Assembly (NCBI RefSeq): GCF_004151275.2
Contig: NZ_CP130821.1
Location: 2,108,001-2,172,000 of the forward strand
Direction: 5' to 3'
DNA: 64,000 bases
Source: Flavobacterium dauae
GTDB lineage: Bacteria; Bacteroidota; Bacteroidia; Flavobacteriales; Flavobacteriaceae
Below the pieces are notes generated by a model. It ran no database searches, was not told the origin of the DNA, and saw only the letters and a program-made list of their open reading frames with translations. Positions 28,180 through 36,751 of this stretch are shown piece by piece. The stretch's first letter is position 1. Each line of letters begins with the position of its first letter. A program made the translations under genes and the position numbers.

Positions 28180-28862
28180 TAAACCTCTAATTTATAACCT
28201 ACGCCTTTGATGGTTTTAAATAAATCGTCACCAATTTTTTCGCGTAATTTTCTAATGTGAACATCAATGGTTCTGCCGCCAACAATCACTTCGTTACCCC
28301 AAACTCTGTCAAGAATTTCTTCGCGTTTAAATACTTTACCGGGTTTTGATGCCAGCAGATAAAACAATTCAAACTCTTTACGTGGCAGAATAATTTCGGT
28401 TTTATCTTTTACAATTTTGTACTCTTCGCGGTTAATTTCAATATCTCCAATTTTTAAAACATCTTCTACCGATATATCTTCTTTTACGCGGCGAAGCAAT
28501 GCTTTTACTTTGCTAACCAATAATTTTGGTTTAATAGGTTTGGTGATATAATCATCGGCACCTACATCAAAACCAGCAACCTGTGAATAATCTTCTCCAC
28601 GAGCTGTTAAAAAAGTTATAATAGTACTGTTTAATTCTGGCATTTTCCGCATATTTTCACACGTTTCAATACCATCCATTTCGGGCATCATTACATCGAG
28701 AATCACTAAATTAGGAAGTTCTTTTTTTGCAACTGTTAATGCTTCTTTGCCGTTTTTTGCCGTATAAACCTGATAATTTTCTGCTTCTAAATTAAAGCCT
28801 ACAATTTCCAGAATATCCGCATCATCATCAACCAATAAGATTTTAATATCTTTATTTTTCAT
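28179..28862 (-). CDS. PhoB-like OmpR-family response regulator
   Basis: A 227-residue regulator. The receiver domain (1-120) has the acidic pocket LLVDDDAD, the phosphorylation site in VILDVMMPEMDG and the conserved Lys in YITKPIKP. The C-terminal winged helix ends in GGRTIDVHIRKLREKIGDD and TIKGVGYKLEV. OmpR/PhoB regulators bind head-to-tail sites spaced by 10-11 bases. Such 11-base-phased TAAC boxes stand 60-130 bases upstream of this gene's start, in front of the divergent TonB receptor. Confidence 0.9.
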   Translation of the reverse strand: MKNKDIKILLVDDDADILEIVGFNLEAENYQVYTAKNGKEALTVAKKELPNLVILDVMMPEMDGIETCENMRKMPELNSTIITFLTARGEDYSQVAGFDVGADDYITKPIKPKLLVSKVKALLRRVKEDISVEDVLKIGDIEINREEYKIVKDKTEIILPRKEFELFYLLASKPGKVFKREEILDRVWGNEVIVGGRTIDVHIRKLREKIGDDLFKTIKGVGYKLEV

Positions 28863-28938
28863 TTTTTTGTGTTGTTTTATGGTGTAAAATTAAGGATAAA
28901 TAAAAAACAAACAACCACTTAACGATTATTTAATGTGT

Positions 28939-29015
28939 TAACATTTTATTTACACAAAACCAACTTATTGGTAAATATGCAATAACATTTCAGTAACCTT
29001 TAGGTAATTCCTTTG
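28939..29015 (+). promoter_or_regulatory. Phased 11-bp TAAC boxes and promoter of the TonB receptor
   Basis: TAACATTT at 28939 and 28983 and TAACCTTT at 28994 lie in 11-base register. The intervening 11-base steps (28950, 28961, 28972) hold degenerate forms TTACACAA, CAACTTAT and TAAATATG. The -7-like TTCCTTTG follows at 29008-29015 without a TTG at -33, as expected for an activator-dependent promoter. Confidence 0.6.
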
Positions 29016-29040
29016 CATCGAAAATTACAACACACACAAA

Positions 29041-31776
29041 ATGAAATTAAACTTTTTAGCTGCTGCTTTTTTATTTGGAGTAGCAACTTATGCGCAAGAG
29101 CATCAAACAATTAAAGGTTATGTTTATGATTCGGCCAATAATAACGAACCATTACCTTACGCAACCGTAATGTTGCAAAACACCGATTTGGGAGCAGAGG
29201 CTGACGAAAACGGCTATTTTGAAATTGAATGTAATCAAGGTTCTTATTTAATTGAGGCTTCGTACACCGGCTACCAAACCTTTGTAATGCCTTACAATAC
29301 TACGAATCCACAAGATATTTCTATCAATCTTGTTTCTGAAAACGCCAATTTAGATGAGTTAATCATTACCGTTAACAACAAAAAATCAACAGAAACAGCT
29401 TTGTTAAACGAGCAACGTAAATCATTAGAAATAAAACAACAAATTGGTGCACAAGAATTATCCCGCAAAGGTGTTAGCGATGTAGCGGCGGCAGTTACAA
29501 AAACCACAGGCGTAAACAAACAGGAAAGTACCGGCGGTATTTTTGTTCGCGGTTTAGGCGACCGATACAATAGTACTACAATGAACGGGTTGCCATTGGT
29601 ATCAAACAATCCTGATAAGAAAAATATTGATTTAGATTTATTTTCTACTAATATTGTTGAATATATTTCAATTGATAAAACCTATCTTGCCCGAAACAGC
29701 GGCGATTTTGGTGGAGCAACAGTTGATATTGTATCAAAAAAGAATACCGAAACCGGTTTTTTCTCTGTAAATTTAGGTGCAAATGCCAATACCAACGCTT
29801 TAGGACAAAAAGATTTTTATTTACAAGAAGGGCGAAATTCATTGGGTTTCAGTAAAAACAACCAACCAAATACGTTAAACAATCACACTTCTTTTACACC
29901 TTTTGATACCGGAAAAAGAAACGTTCCGTTTGGTAGCAGTATTGGATTTAACGGAGGAAAATCGTTTTTTATTGGTTCTGAAGGAAAGCTGGATATTTTT
30001 GCAACAGCAAACTTTGGCAATGAATTCAAATACAAAGAAGGATTAAACAAAACCATTAACGCACAAGGTTTTGCCTCAAAAAACCTAACACAAAAAACAT
30101 ACAGCTACAATACCAATACCACCGGTATGTTAAATGCCAATTATGAAATTAATGCAAACAATACATTAGCTTATAACTTTTTGTTTGTAAACGGTTCAAG
30201 CCTTAACAATGATATTTACAGCGGATATATGGTTGATAAAGCCGAAAGTGCTGTTGGCGGAATCATTCAACGAAATACTTATACACAAGATCAGTTAATG
30301 GTTCATCAGTTATTAGGAAAACACGTTTTAAACGACCAAACCACTTTTAACTGGGGGGCATCGTTAAACAATATCGACAGCAATATGCCCGATCGTACAC
30401 AAAACACGATGCGTTGGGACAGTGATGCTAACGATTATGTAATTGTACGTCAGGCACGGTCTGATAATCACCGTTATTTTCATTCGCTAAACGAAAAAGA
30501 AATCGCAGTAAACGCTTCGGTTGATCATAAATTCGCTAAAACAGAAGATGGTTCTTACAAAGGAAATTTAACCATAGGTTATAACGGTCGTTTTAAAAAG
30601 AGAGATTTTAATGCGGTACAGTTTAATTACGAAATAAGCAGTTCTAACCTTATAGCACAACCAAATCAGGTAGATCAAATTTTTAATCAGGAAAATATGG
30701 ATGCCGGTTTGTTTAAACTGGTAACTTTTAGAGGTGATGGCGCCAATGCTTTAGAACCACAGTATTACAACGGAGACGCTAAAACCCACGCCGGTTTTGC
30801 TACGGCAGCTTATCAATTATCGCCAAAATTATCAGCTGTTGTGGGCATCCGTTATGAAAAAATCAGTCAAGATGTAGCTTGGAAAACGCAATTAGACAAT
30901 ACCGAAAACAATAACTTATTTGAGAAAAATGCGTTTTTACCAAACTTAAATTTAAAATACGAAGTAAACGGTGTACAAAATCTGCGTTTGGCAGCATCAA
31001 AAACATACACCTTACCACAGTTTAAAGAACGTGCACGCTTTTTGTATGAAAATGTTGACGAAACCGTTTTTGGAAACCAATACCTTTACGCATCAGACAA
31101 CTACAATGTTGATTTAAAATGGGAATATTTTCCGCAAAACGACGAGGTTATTTCGGCAACCGTTTTTGGAAAATACATTCAAAATCCAATCAATACCACA
31201 AACATTGCCTCTTCATCTAACGATATTACCTATTTAAATACAGGCGATTGGGGACACGTAACTGGTATTGAAGTTGAATTGCGTAAAAACTTGGTTTATT
31301 TTAATGATGATAACGACAATAAACTTTCGTTTGGAATTAACGCTGCGTATATGAAAACCAATCAGGAATTAGATGCCGAAAAAGTGGCACGCGAAAATCC
31401 GGGGTTGAATGTAAACTTTACGCATACCGAGGCTAAATTTACAGGGGCTTCAGAATTTTTAGGAAATGCCGATGTAACGTACTTTAAAGCCTGGAACGAT
31501 AAAAACATTATGGCAACTTTAACGTACAATTACAATTCGGACCGAATTTACGCCCTTGGAAACGAACAAAAAGGAAACTTGGTTGATAAAGGTTTTGGAA
31601 TGCTTGATTTTATCTTTAAAACAAAGTTCAATGAAAACTTTGGAATGGGTTTATCTGCTAAAAATCTTTTAAACCCAAGTATCGACAGAGTGCAGCAGAA
31701 TTTAGATCAAGATCATCTGGTACGTTCTTATAAATTGGGCTCTGTATTCAGCATCTCATTAAATTATAATTTTTAG
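29041..31776 (+). CDS. TonB-dependent outer membrane receptor with CarboxypepD_reg domain
   Basis: A 911-residue receptor with a signal peptide (KLNFLAAAFLFGVATYAQ). Residues about 24-110 form a carboxypeptidase-regulatory-like beta-sandwich (IKGYVYDSANNNEPLPYATV). A plug domain follows (SRKGVSDVAAAVTKTTGV, GIFVRGLGDRYNSTTMNG), then a 22-strand type barrel ending in the aromatic C-terminal SVFSISLNYNF. The barrel imports an unknown substrate using TonB energy. The position beside a PhoBR-like pair and the phased boxes suggest a phosphate- or phosphoester-linked role, which is inference. Confidence 0.9.
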   Translation: MKLNFLAAAFLFGVATYAQEHQTIKGYVYDSANNNEPLPYATVMLQNTDLGAEADENGYFEIECNQGSYLIEASYTGYQTFVMPYNTTNPQDISINLVSENANLDELIITVNNKKSTETALLNEQRKSLEIKQQIGAQELSRKGVSDVAAAVTKTTGVNKQESTGGIFVRGLGDRYNSTTMNGLPLVSNNPDKKNIDLDLFSTNIVEYISIDKTYLARNSGDFGGATVDIVSKKNTETGFFSVNLGANANTNALGQKDFYLQEGRNSLGFSKNNQPNTLNNHTSFTPFDTGKRNVPFGSSIGFNGGKSFFIGSEGKLDIFATANFGNEFKYKEGLNKTINAQGFASKNLTQKTYSYNTNTTGMLNANYEINANNTLAYNFLFVNGSSLNNDIYSGYMVDKAESAVGGIIQRNTYTQDQLMVHQLLGKHVLNDQTTFNWGASLNNIDSNMPDRTQNTMRWDSDANDYVIVRQARSDNHRYFHSLNEKEIAVNASVDHKFAKTEDGSYKGNLTIGYNGRFKKRDFNAVQFNYEISSSNLIAQPNQVDQIFNQENMDAGLFKLVTFRGDGANALEPQYYNGDAKTHAGFATAAYQLSPKLSAVVGIRYEKISQDVAWKTQLDNTENNNLFEKNAFLPNLNLKYEVNGVQNLRLAASKTYTLPQFKERARFLYENVDETVFGNQYLYASDNYNVDLKWEYFPQNDEVISATVFGKYIQNPINTTNIASSSNDITYLNTGDWGHVTGIEVELRKNLVYFNDDNDNKLSFGINAAYMKTNQELDAEKVARENPGLNVNFTHTEAKFTGASEFLGNADVTYFKAWNDKNIMATLTYNYNSDRIYALGNEQKGNLVDKGFGMLDFIFKTKFNENFGMGLSAKNLLNPSIDRVQQNLDQDHLVRSYKLGSVFSISLNYNF

Positions 31777-31784
31777 TTCAAAAA

Positions 31785-31815
31785 AAATCCTGCAACAAGT
31801 CTTTGCAGGATTTTT
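31785..31815 (+). terminator. Hairpin after the TonB receptor gene
   Basis: Stem AAATCCTGCAA / TTGCAGGATTT followed by T's, 9 bases after the stop. The next gene has its own promoter region, so this separates two transcripts. Confidence 0.82.
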
Positions 31816-31834
31816 ATTTAACCCATAAATCTCG

Positions 31835-31920
31835 TAACAAAAAACTAACAATCGGTAAAAATTCAAAATAATTAAATAACAACCGGTTAACATTTAAAAA
31901 ACACACATTCAACAACTTTG
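31835..31920 (+). promoter_or_regulatory. Phased TAAC boxes and promoter of the beta-helix lipoprotein gene
   Basis: Two pairs of boxes are each spaced by 11 bases: TAACAAAA (31835) with TAACAATCGGT (31846), and TAACAACCGGT (31877) with TAACATTT (31888). The -7-like CAACTTTG is at 31913-31920. TAACATTT is exactly 25 bases upstream of the -7 element, the same distance as in the TonB receptor promoter. Confidence 0.58.
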
Positions 31921-31958
31921 TATCAAATAAAAAACAATAAAATTATTTTAAGTAAATT

Positions 31959-33122
31959 ATGAAAAAAACAGTAAAATCATTATTCGGAATCTTATTAATG
32001 TCGTCTTTAGTTTTAGGAGCAGTTAGTTGCGATGACAACGAAGATCCAAAACCAACAGAACAAACAAGCGATTTTAAAGTAGATGTAAATAAATTTGAAG
32101 GAACCATTACTAAAGGAACCGTAACATTAGATGCTTCACAAGAATATCAGTTAACAGGTAAATTAGTAATTGCAAATGGTGCTAAATTGGTAGTTCCTGC
32201 AGGAACCGTAATTGTTGGAACCGGCGGAACTTCATCATACATTGCTGTTGCACAAGGCGGTAAAATAGAAATTAACGGTACAAGCAGCAATCCTGTTGTT
32301 TTAACCGGGAAAGACAAAACACCGGGTAGCTGGGGTGGTTTAGTAATTTGTGGTAAAGCACCTATTAACAAAGGAGCTTCTGCTACATCTGAAGTTGCCG
32401 ATTTAACTTACGGTGGATCTGATGCTGCTGATAATTCAGGTTCTATCAAATATTTAAGAGTTGAATATGCAGGAGCACTTTTCAGTGCTGATAAAGAGTT
32501 TAACGGTTTATCATTATTTGGTGTAGGGAACGGAACAACTATAGAATACGTTCAGTTGCACAATGGATCTGACGACGGTATTGAATTTTTTGGAGGAACA
32601 GTAAACACAAAATACATTGTATCATCAAACAACGAAGACGATCAGTTTGACTGGACAGAAGGATGGAGCGGAAATAACGAAAATTGGTACGCTAAAGAAA
32701 GAAACGATATAGGTAACCGCGGAATTGAAGCTGACAACAACTCTAATGACAATTTGGCAACCCCAATTTCTAACCCAACCATTAAAAACCTTACGTTGAT
32801 AGGTCGTGGTGCAACAGGCGAAGAACCAGATGCTATGAAATTACGTGTAGGTACGTATGCCAATATAGATAACGTGGTATTAAGCAACTGGGGTACTGGT
32901 TTTAACATTGAACACGATGCCACAATTGCAGCTATTGGCACAGGAAAACTAAAAATTACAAATGTTAAATTTGACAATGTAACTACAAAATCAAAAGGGA
33001 AAGATAATGCAGGTGCATCGGTTGATGTAAGTGCCGTATTTACCGAAAACGCTGATGCTACAGGAGCCGGAAACGGAACAGCAGCACCAACTTGGACACA
33101 AGGTTGGACTGTTGGATTGTAA
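31959..33122 (+). CDS. Outer-membrane lipoprotein, beta-helix-like surface protein
   Basis: A 387-residue lipoprotein (signal LLMSSLVLGAVSC, Cys near 24, then DDNEDPKP). The body is rich in Gly, Asn and Thr, with phrases such as GAKLVVPAGTVIVGTGGTSS, GGKIEINGTSSNPVVLTGK and IEYVQLHNGSDDGIEFFGGT that suggest a right-handed parallel beta-helix. Related Bacteroidota proteins are sometimes labelled multidrug transporter, but there are no transmembrane helices here and that label is not supported. It shares promoter architecture with the TonB receptor and may be its surface partner. Confidence 0.75.
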   Translation: MKKTVKSLFGILLMSSLVLGAVSCDDNEDPKPTEQTSDFKVDVNKFEGTITKGTVTLDASQEYQLTGKLVIANGAKLVVPAGTVIVGTGGTSSYIAVAQGGKIEINGTSSNPVVLTGKDKTPGSWGGLVICGKAPINKGASATSEVADLTYGGSDAADNSGSIKYLRVEYAGALFSADKEFNGLSLFGVGNGTTIEYVQLHNGSDDGIEFFGGTVNTKYIVSSNNEDDQFDWTEGWSGNNENWYAKERNDIGNRGIEADNNSNDNLATPISNPTIKNLTLIGRGATGEEPDAMKLRVGTYANIDNVVLSNWGTGFNIEHDATIAAIGTGKLKITNVKFDNVTTKSKGKDNAGASVDVSAVFTENADATGAGNGTAAPTWTQGWTVGL

Positions 33123-33144
33123 TAAATTTCACAAATTTTTCATA

Positions 33145-33178
33145 AATAACCTCAAATTTTTACTTGAGGTTATTTTTT
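33145..33178 (+). terminator. Terminator after the lipoprotein gene
   Basis: Stem AATAACCTCAA / TTGAGGTTATT followed by T7. Confidence 0.88.
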
Positions 33179-33230
33179 TGGTATTTTATTTGATATTTAT
33201 TTTGTACATTTACGTATTGAAAATTGATTT

Positions 33231-33581
33231 ATGAAAGAAAAATACTTATATATATTCTTACTGTTTATTATCACAAGCTTTTCTGTGCAAGCACAAACAG
33301 CCAAAAACAGCGGAATAGCAGAACAAACAAAAACCGAAAACCCTTTAGAAAAAGTTCAGATTTATCCGAACCCCGTTACTGGTGGAAAAATTTATATCAA
33401 CGCCGAAAACAGTTCGTTTAAAGCCATTGAACTGTACGATATGTTGGGTAAACGCATTTTGGTAACAGAAATGAATAATTACCAAAAAGAAATTAACGTG
33501 AGTAATTTAAAAGCGGGGGTTTACATCTTAAAGCTGTCAGAAAAAAACAACAGCATTACCCGTAAAATAATTATAAAATAA
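33231..33581 (+). CDS. Small secreted T9SS type A sorting-domain protein
   Basis: A 116-residue protein with a Sec signal (YLYIFLLFIITSFSVQAQ) and almost nothing else but a C-terminal sorting domain: VQIYPNPVTGGKIYI, IELYDMLGKRIL, VSNLKAGVYILKL and the terminal ITRKIIIK. These are the beta-strands recognised by the type IX secretion system. Only about 20 residues separate signal and sorting domain, so there is no evident cargo. In flavobacterial phosphate-type clusters such a gene often follows the lipoprotein; this is recollection rather than something checked. Confidence 0.82.
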   Translation: MKEKYLYIFLLFIITSFSVQAQTAKNSGIAEQTKTENPLEKVQIYPNPVTGGKIYINAENSSFKAIELYDMLGKRILVTEMNNYQKEINVSNLKAGVYILKLSEKNNSITRKIIIK

Positions 33582-33586
33582 ACTAC

Positions 33587-33616
33587 AAGCCTGTAAGAAA
33601 TTCTTACGGGCTTTTT
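33587..33616 (+). terminator. Terminator after the small T9SS protein
   Basis: Stem AAGCCTGTAAGAA / TTCTTACGGGCTT (one mismatch, G-T) followed by T's, six bases after the stop. Confidence 0.85.
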
Positions 33617-33709
33617 TGTACCTAAATAGAAACAATTTATTAACACCACTGGTTTTTATAACAGTAAAGAATACAATATTTTTGAATAATAAATTAAAAT
33701 TAATTAGAT

Positions 33710-34504
33710 ATGAAAAATTTTTACACTTTAATTACAATTATTGCAGCTTCCTTTGCTGCGAATGCACAAGCTAACTTAATTCCTAATGGATCTTTTGAAA
33801 ATTGGACTGCCGGCGAACTTGATGATTGGGATATTGTTATTCCTACTAACGGAGGAAGTGTTGTCGAAGAATCAACAGATTTTCACGACGGAGTAAAGTC
33901 TGTTAAAATAACTGCTCCCGCTGGGACAGGAAATGTCCAATTAAAATTAACCGATTTCCCTGTAACTGCTGGTATAGAATACACATTTAGTTATTGGTAT
34001 AAAGATGAATCCGATAATGCTCGTATAAGACATTGGGGAGTTTGGAGAGATAATGTTGCAAATGTAGAAGTTCCTGTAACAGGTACAAATGATATGAAAC
34101 CAAATTACATGCCTAACACTACTGGTTGGCAAGAAGTTACTTTTACAGTAACACCTCCTACTGGAACAACTCATCTTAGATTAGATTTTAGAACTTATAA
34201 AGAAACTGGTGATTCAGGCGAAATTTTGTTAGACCATGTTAATTTCTTTGAAGGAACTACTTCAATCAAAGAAAACAATATCGATGGTTTAAACATCTTC
34301 CCTAACCCGGCTGATGACGTTTTAAACATTACATCTAACAGCACATTAGATAAAAACGTACAGTTATTTGATTTAACAGGTAAAAAAGTATTAGATGTTA
34401 CCACTGTTTCTCAAGTAAACGTATCTACATTAAAAGCGGGTATTTATGTAGCAAAAATCTACGAAGCTGGAAAAACAGCTACACGTAAAGTTGTTATTAA
34501 GTAA
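33710..34504 (+). CDS. T9SS-secreted protein with carbohydrate-binding-like module
   Basis: A 264-residue protein with a signal peptide ending in ANAQ, then NLIPNGSFENWTAGELDDW. This is the opening of CBM4/9- or discoidin-like beta-sandwich modules (N-G-S-F-E-x-W). The module continues to about residue 180 (SGEILLDHVNFFEG). The C-terminal 75 residues are a type A sorting domain (LNIFPNPADDVLNI, VQLFDLTGKKVLD, STLKAGIYVAKI, RKVVIK). No catalytic domain is present, so it is probably a cell-surface binding or adhesion protein. Confidence 0.82.
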   Translation: MKNFYTLITIIAASFAANAQANLIPNGSFENWTAGELDDWDIVIPTNGGSVVEESTDFHDGVKSVKITAPAGTGNVQLKLTDFPVTAGIEYTFSYWYKDESDNARIRHWGVWRDNVANVEVPVTGTNDMKPNYMPNTTGWQEVTFTVTPPTGTTHLRLDFRTYKETGDSGEILLDHVNFFEGTTSIKENNIDGLNIFPNPADDVLNITSNSTLDKNVQLFDLTGKKVLDVTTVSQVNVSTLKAGIYVAKIYEAGKTATRKVVIK

Positions 34505-34547
34505 TTTTAAGTGACTGTTACTAACTTTACACCAAGATATGTTTACT

Positions 34548-34637
34548 CGTTACTTCGAATAGGTTTTCGTAATGAAATGAAGGAAAATCGTATCGAGAAG
34601 TTCGGTATTAAAAGTTCTCGACAAGCTCGAACTGACG
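34548..34637. repeat. Dispersed repeat, family A copy 2
   Basis: CGTTACTTCGAATAGG at the left, GTATCGAGAAGTTC in the middle, CGAACTGACG at the right; same layout as the copies at 34807 and 44249. Confidence 0.75.
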
Positions 34638-34706
34638 AAAATTTAATGATATTTTTGTTTGGTATAAACTTCGTAATAGTCATTTAATTTTATAAAACTA
34701 TAATTT

Positions 34707-34736
34707 AAAAGCATCTCCTAACCGAGATGCTTTTTT
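34707..34736 (+). terminator. Hairpin terminator between the two repeat copies
   Basis: Stem AAAAGCATCTC / GAGATGCTTTT followed by T's. It may close the T9SS gene transcript that ends at 34504. Confidence 0.8.
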
Positions 34737-34806
34737 ATTTGTAATTTTGTCTTTTAAAAATAATGATTGTCACGAGCTTTATACCAGTATATACTTAGGC
34801 TTACTT

Positions 34807-34895
34807 CGTCACTTCGAGTAGGTTTATGGAATAAGATGGAATAAACCGTATCGAGAAGTTGTTAATTAGTGGTTCTCGACAGGCTCAAACTGACG
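34807..34895. repeat. Dispersed repeat, family A copy 3
   Basis: CGTCACTTCGAGTAGGTTTA at the left, CGTATCGAGAAGTT in the middle, CAAACTGACG at the right. Confidence 0.75.
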
Positions 34896-34958
34896 AAAAT
34901 TTTAATTATATTCTGGCTTGATATAAAGTCCGTAATAATCATTTTAAAAATAAAGATT

Positions 34959-35939
34959 GTGTTTACAGCAGAAGATATTATTTCGATACATACCACCAAA
35001 GAATTTCACAAAACGGCTATGAAGGTATTCCGCTTTCAGTTTCAGCACAACGAAGTGTATCAAAAATACTGTCTGCTTTTAAAGAAAAGTCCTGAAAATG
35101 TAAAGCATTTGACCGAAATTCCTTTTTTGCCTATCGAATTTTTTAAATCAAAAGATATTTTAAGTTCAATAAATCCCATACAAACCACCTTTACAAGCAG
35201 CGGAACCACCGGAGCCATTACATCAAAACACCACGTAACCGATTTAAGCTTTTACGAAGCGAGTTGTCGCAGTGGCTTTTCAAAATTTTACGGAAATATT
35301 GAAGATTATGCCGTTTTAGCCTTGTTACCGTCGTATTTAGAACGCGAAGGTTCCTCGTTAATTTATATGGCAAAAGATTTTATTGAACGATCTAACCATC
35401 CCGATTCTGGTTTTTACCTGCATAATTACAAAGAATTAGCTGAGAAATTAATCGAATTAGACCGCAACGGACAGAATGTATTGCTGATTGGCGTTACCTA
35501 TGCCTTATTAGATTTGATAGAACTGCAACCTTTTAACCTGAAAAACACCATTATTATGGAAACCGGCGGAATGAAAGGCAAACGGAAAGAATTAATTCGT
35601 GAGGAATTACACGCTATTTTAACGAATGGATTTGGTGTTGAAAAAATACATTCAGAATACGGAATGACCGAATTACTTTCGCAGGCTTATTCGTTAGGCG
35701 ATGGTATTTTTGAATGTCCGCCGTGGATGGATATTTTAATTCGCGATACCGAAGATCCGCTAACGATGATTGAAAACGGAAAAACCGGTGGAATTAATGT
35801 GATTGATTTAGCAAACATCAATTCGTGTTCGTTTATTGCTACGCAAGATTTAGGCAAAAAACATCCCGATTTTTCTTTTGAAGTTTTAGGTCGTTTTGAT
35901 CATTCTGATATCCGTGGCTGTAACTTAATGGTTTATTAA
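34959..35939 (+). CDS. LuxE-like acyl-protein synthetase / acyltransferase
   Basis: A protein of about 326 residues of the LuxE/AMP-dependent ligase-like family. It contains the adenylate-type motif TTFTSSGTTGAITSKH, IEFFKSKDIL, and YGMTELLSQAYS in the C-terminal half. These proteins handle activated acyl groups. The start is uncertain: no ATG precedes the conserved region, and GTG at 34959 (MFTAEDIISIHTTKEF) or ATT just upstream are the realistic choices. Upstream codons run through a repeat and are unlikely to be translated. The partner pathway is not visible nearby. Confidence 0.78.
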   Translation: MFTAEDIISIHTTKEFHKTAMKVFRFQFQHNEVYQKYCLLLKKSPENVKHLTEIPFLPIEFFKSKDILSSINPIQTTFTSSGTTGAITSKHHVTDLSFYEASCRSGFSKFYGNIEDYAVLALLPSYLEREGSSLIYMAKDFIERSNHPDSGFYLHNYKELAEKLIELDRNGQNVLLIGVTYALLDLIELQPFNLKNTIIMETGGMKGKRKELIREELHAILTNGFGVEKIHSEYGMTELLSQAYSLGDGIFECPPWMDILIRDTEDPLTMIENGKTGGINVIDLANINSCSFIATQDLGKKHPDFSFEVLGRFDHSDIRGCNLMVY

Positions 35940-36009
35940 TTGCAGAGTGTTTTCGAACATTTCTACAAGTTGTGTTTTCAACAACTCTTCTTATGACACT
36001 ATCAAACTA

Positions 36010-36030
36010 GTGAGGTTTTAAAAACCTCAC
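36010..36030. repeat. Dispersed palindrome, family B copy 3
   Basis: GTGAGGTTTT-A-AAAACCTCAC, followed by AGGT. It lies in the gap between two convergent genes and could serve as their terminator. Confidence 0.65.
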
Positions 36031-36037
36031 AGGTATA

Positions 36038-36751
36038 TCAAACCGAAACAATTTCTTCTTCTTTTAAAAGCTTCTCGTTTCTTAAACGCAGAAAAACCTG
36101 TGCTACAGCAACCACATCGCGTTCGCAGTATTTTGCAATTCGGTCAATGTTTTTTTCGTTGTAATACACATTTCTTACTTCGCTACCGTCAATATCTTCT
36201 TTGGGTGATGGAATTCCCAAAACATACGTGAGTAACTTCAATGAAGTATAATGTTTGTAATCGCCGAATTTCCATAATTCCAACGTGTCTAAATGTGGAA
36301 TTTCCCAAGGTTTTCTGCCAAATAATTGTAATTTTTCAGGAATGTTTATTCCATTTATCAGCATTCTTCGGCATATATACGGAATATCGAATTCTTTAAT
36401 ATTGTGTCCGCAAAAAACGAATGCCGGATTTGAAAAATGTGTCTTTACAAGATCGTTGAATTCTTCTAACAGTTGCTTTTCTTCGCCAATAATCGATTTG
36501 GTTCTAAACTGTCGTTCGGCATTTTTTATGGTGAAATATCCAACCGAGATACAGATGATCTTACCAAATTCTGCCCAAATTCCTGCACGATCATAAAATT
36601 CTTCGGGCGTTAAATCGTCTTTTCGCTGGTATTGCGTTTTATCGGCAAACAACTGCTGGGTTTCTTGGGGTAAATCATTAAAAAATTGACTTTGTGGCAC
36701 GGTTTCAATATCCAAAAACAGAATATTCGGTAAAACTATTTTATCAATCAT
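36038..36751 (-). CDS. DnaQ/PolB-like 3'-5' exonuclease
   Basis: A 237-residue ribonuclease-H-fold exonuclease of the DEDD type. Exo I is ILFLDIETVPQ (D and E), Exo II is FCGHNIKEFDIPYI, and Exo III is YCERDVVAVAQVF (D). It resembles the stand-alone exonuclease domain of family B polymerases that is common in Bacteroidota. Its ATG overlaps the stop of the serine hydrolase gene by four bases (ATGA), so the two are co-translated. Confidence 0.85.
   Translation of the reverse strand: MIDKIVLPNILFLDIETVPQSQFFNDLPQETQQLFADKTQYQRKDDLTPEEFYDRAGIWAEFGKIICISVGYFTIKNAERQFRTKSIIGEEKQLLEEFNDLVKTHFSNPAFVFCGHNIKEFDIPYICRRMLINGINIPEKLQLFGRKPWEIPHLDTLELWKFGDYKHYTSLKLLTYVLGIPSPKEDIDGSEVRNVYYNEKNIDRIAKYCERDVVAVAQVFLRLRNEKLLKEEEIVSV

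Larger units (their letters stand above)
34505..34958. other. Intergenic stretch with two large repeat copies and a hairpin
   Basis: No gene is seen. The stretch holds two divergent copies of an element of about 175 bases (34511-34685 and 34768-34945). Each is built around a family A repeat and ends in a similar GGTATAAA/GATATAAA...CGTAATA segment. The terminator hairpin of the preceding gene (34707-34736) lies between them. Confidence 0.7.

Noticed and set aside
31959..33122. Multidrug transporter, a label used for related proteins
   Set aside because: The protein is a lipoprotein with beta-helix-like sequence and no transmembrane helices.
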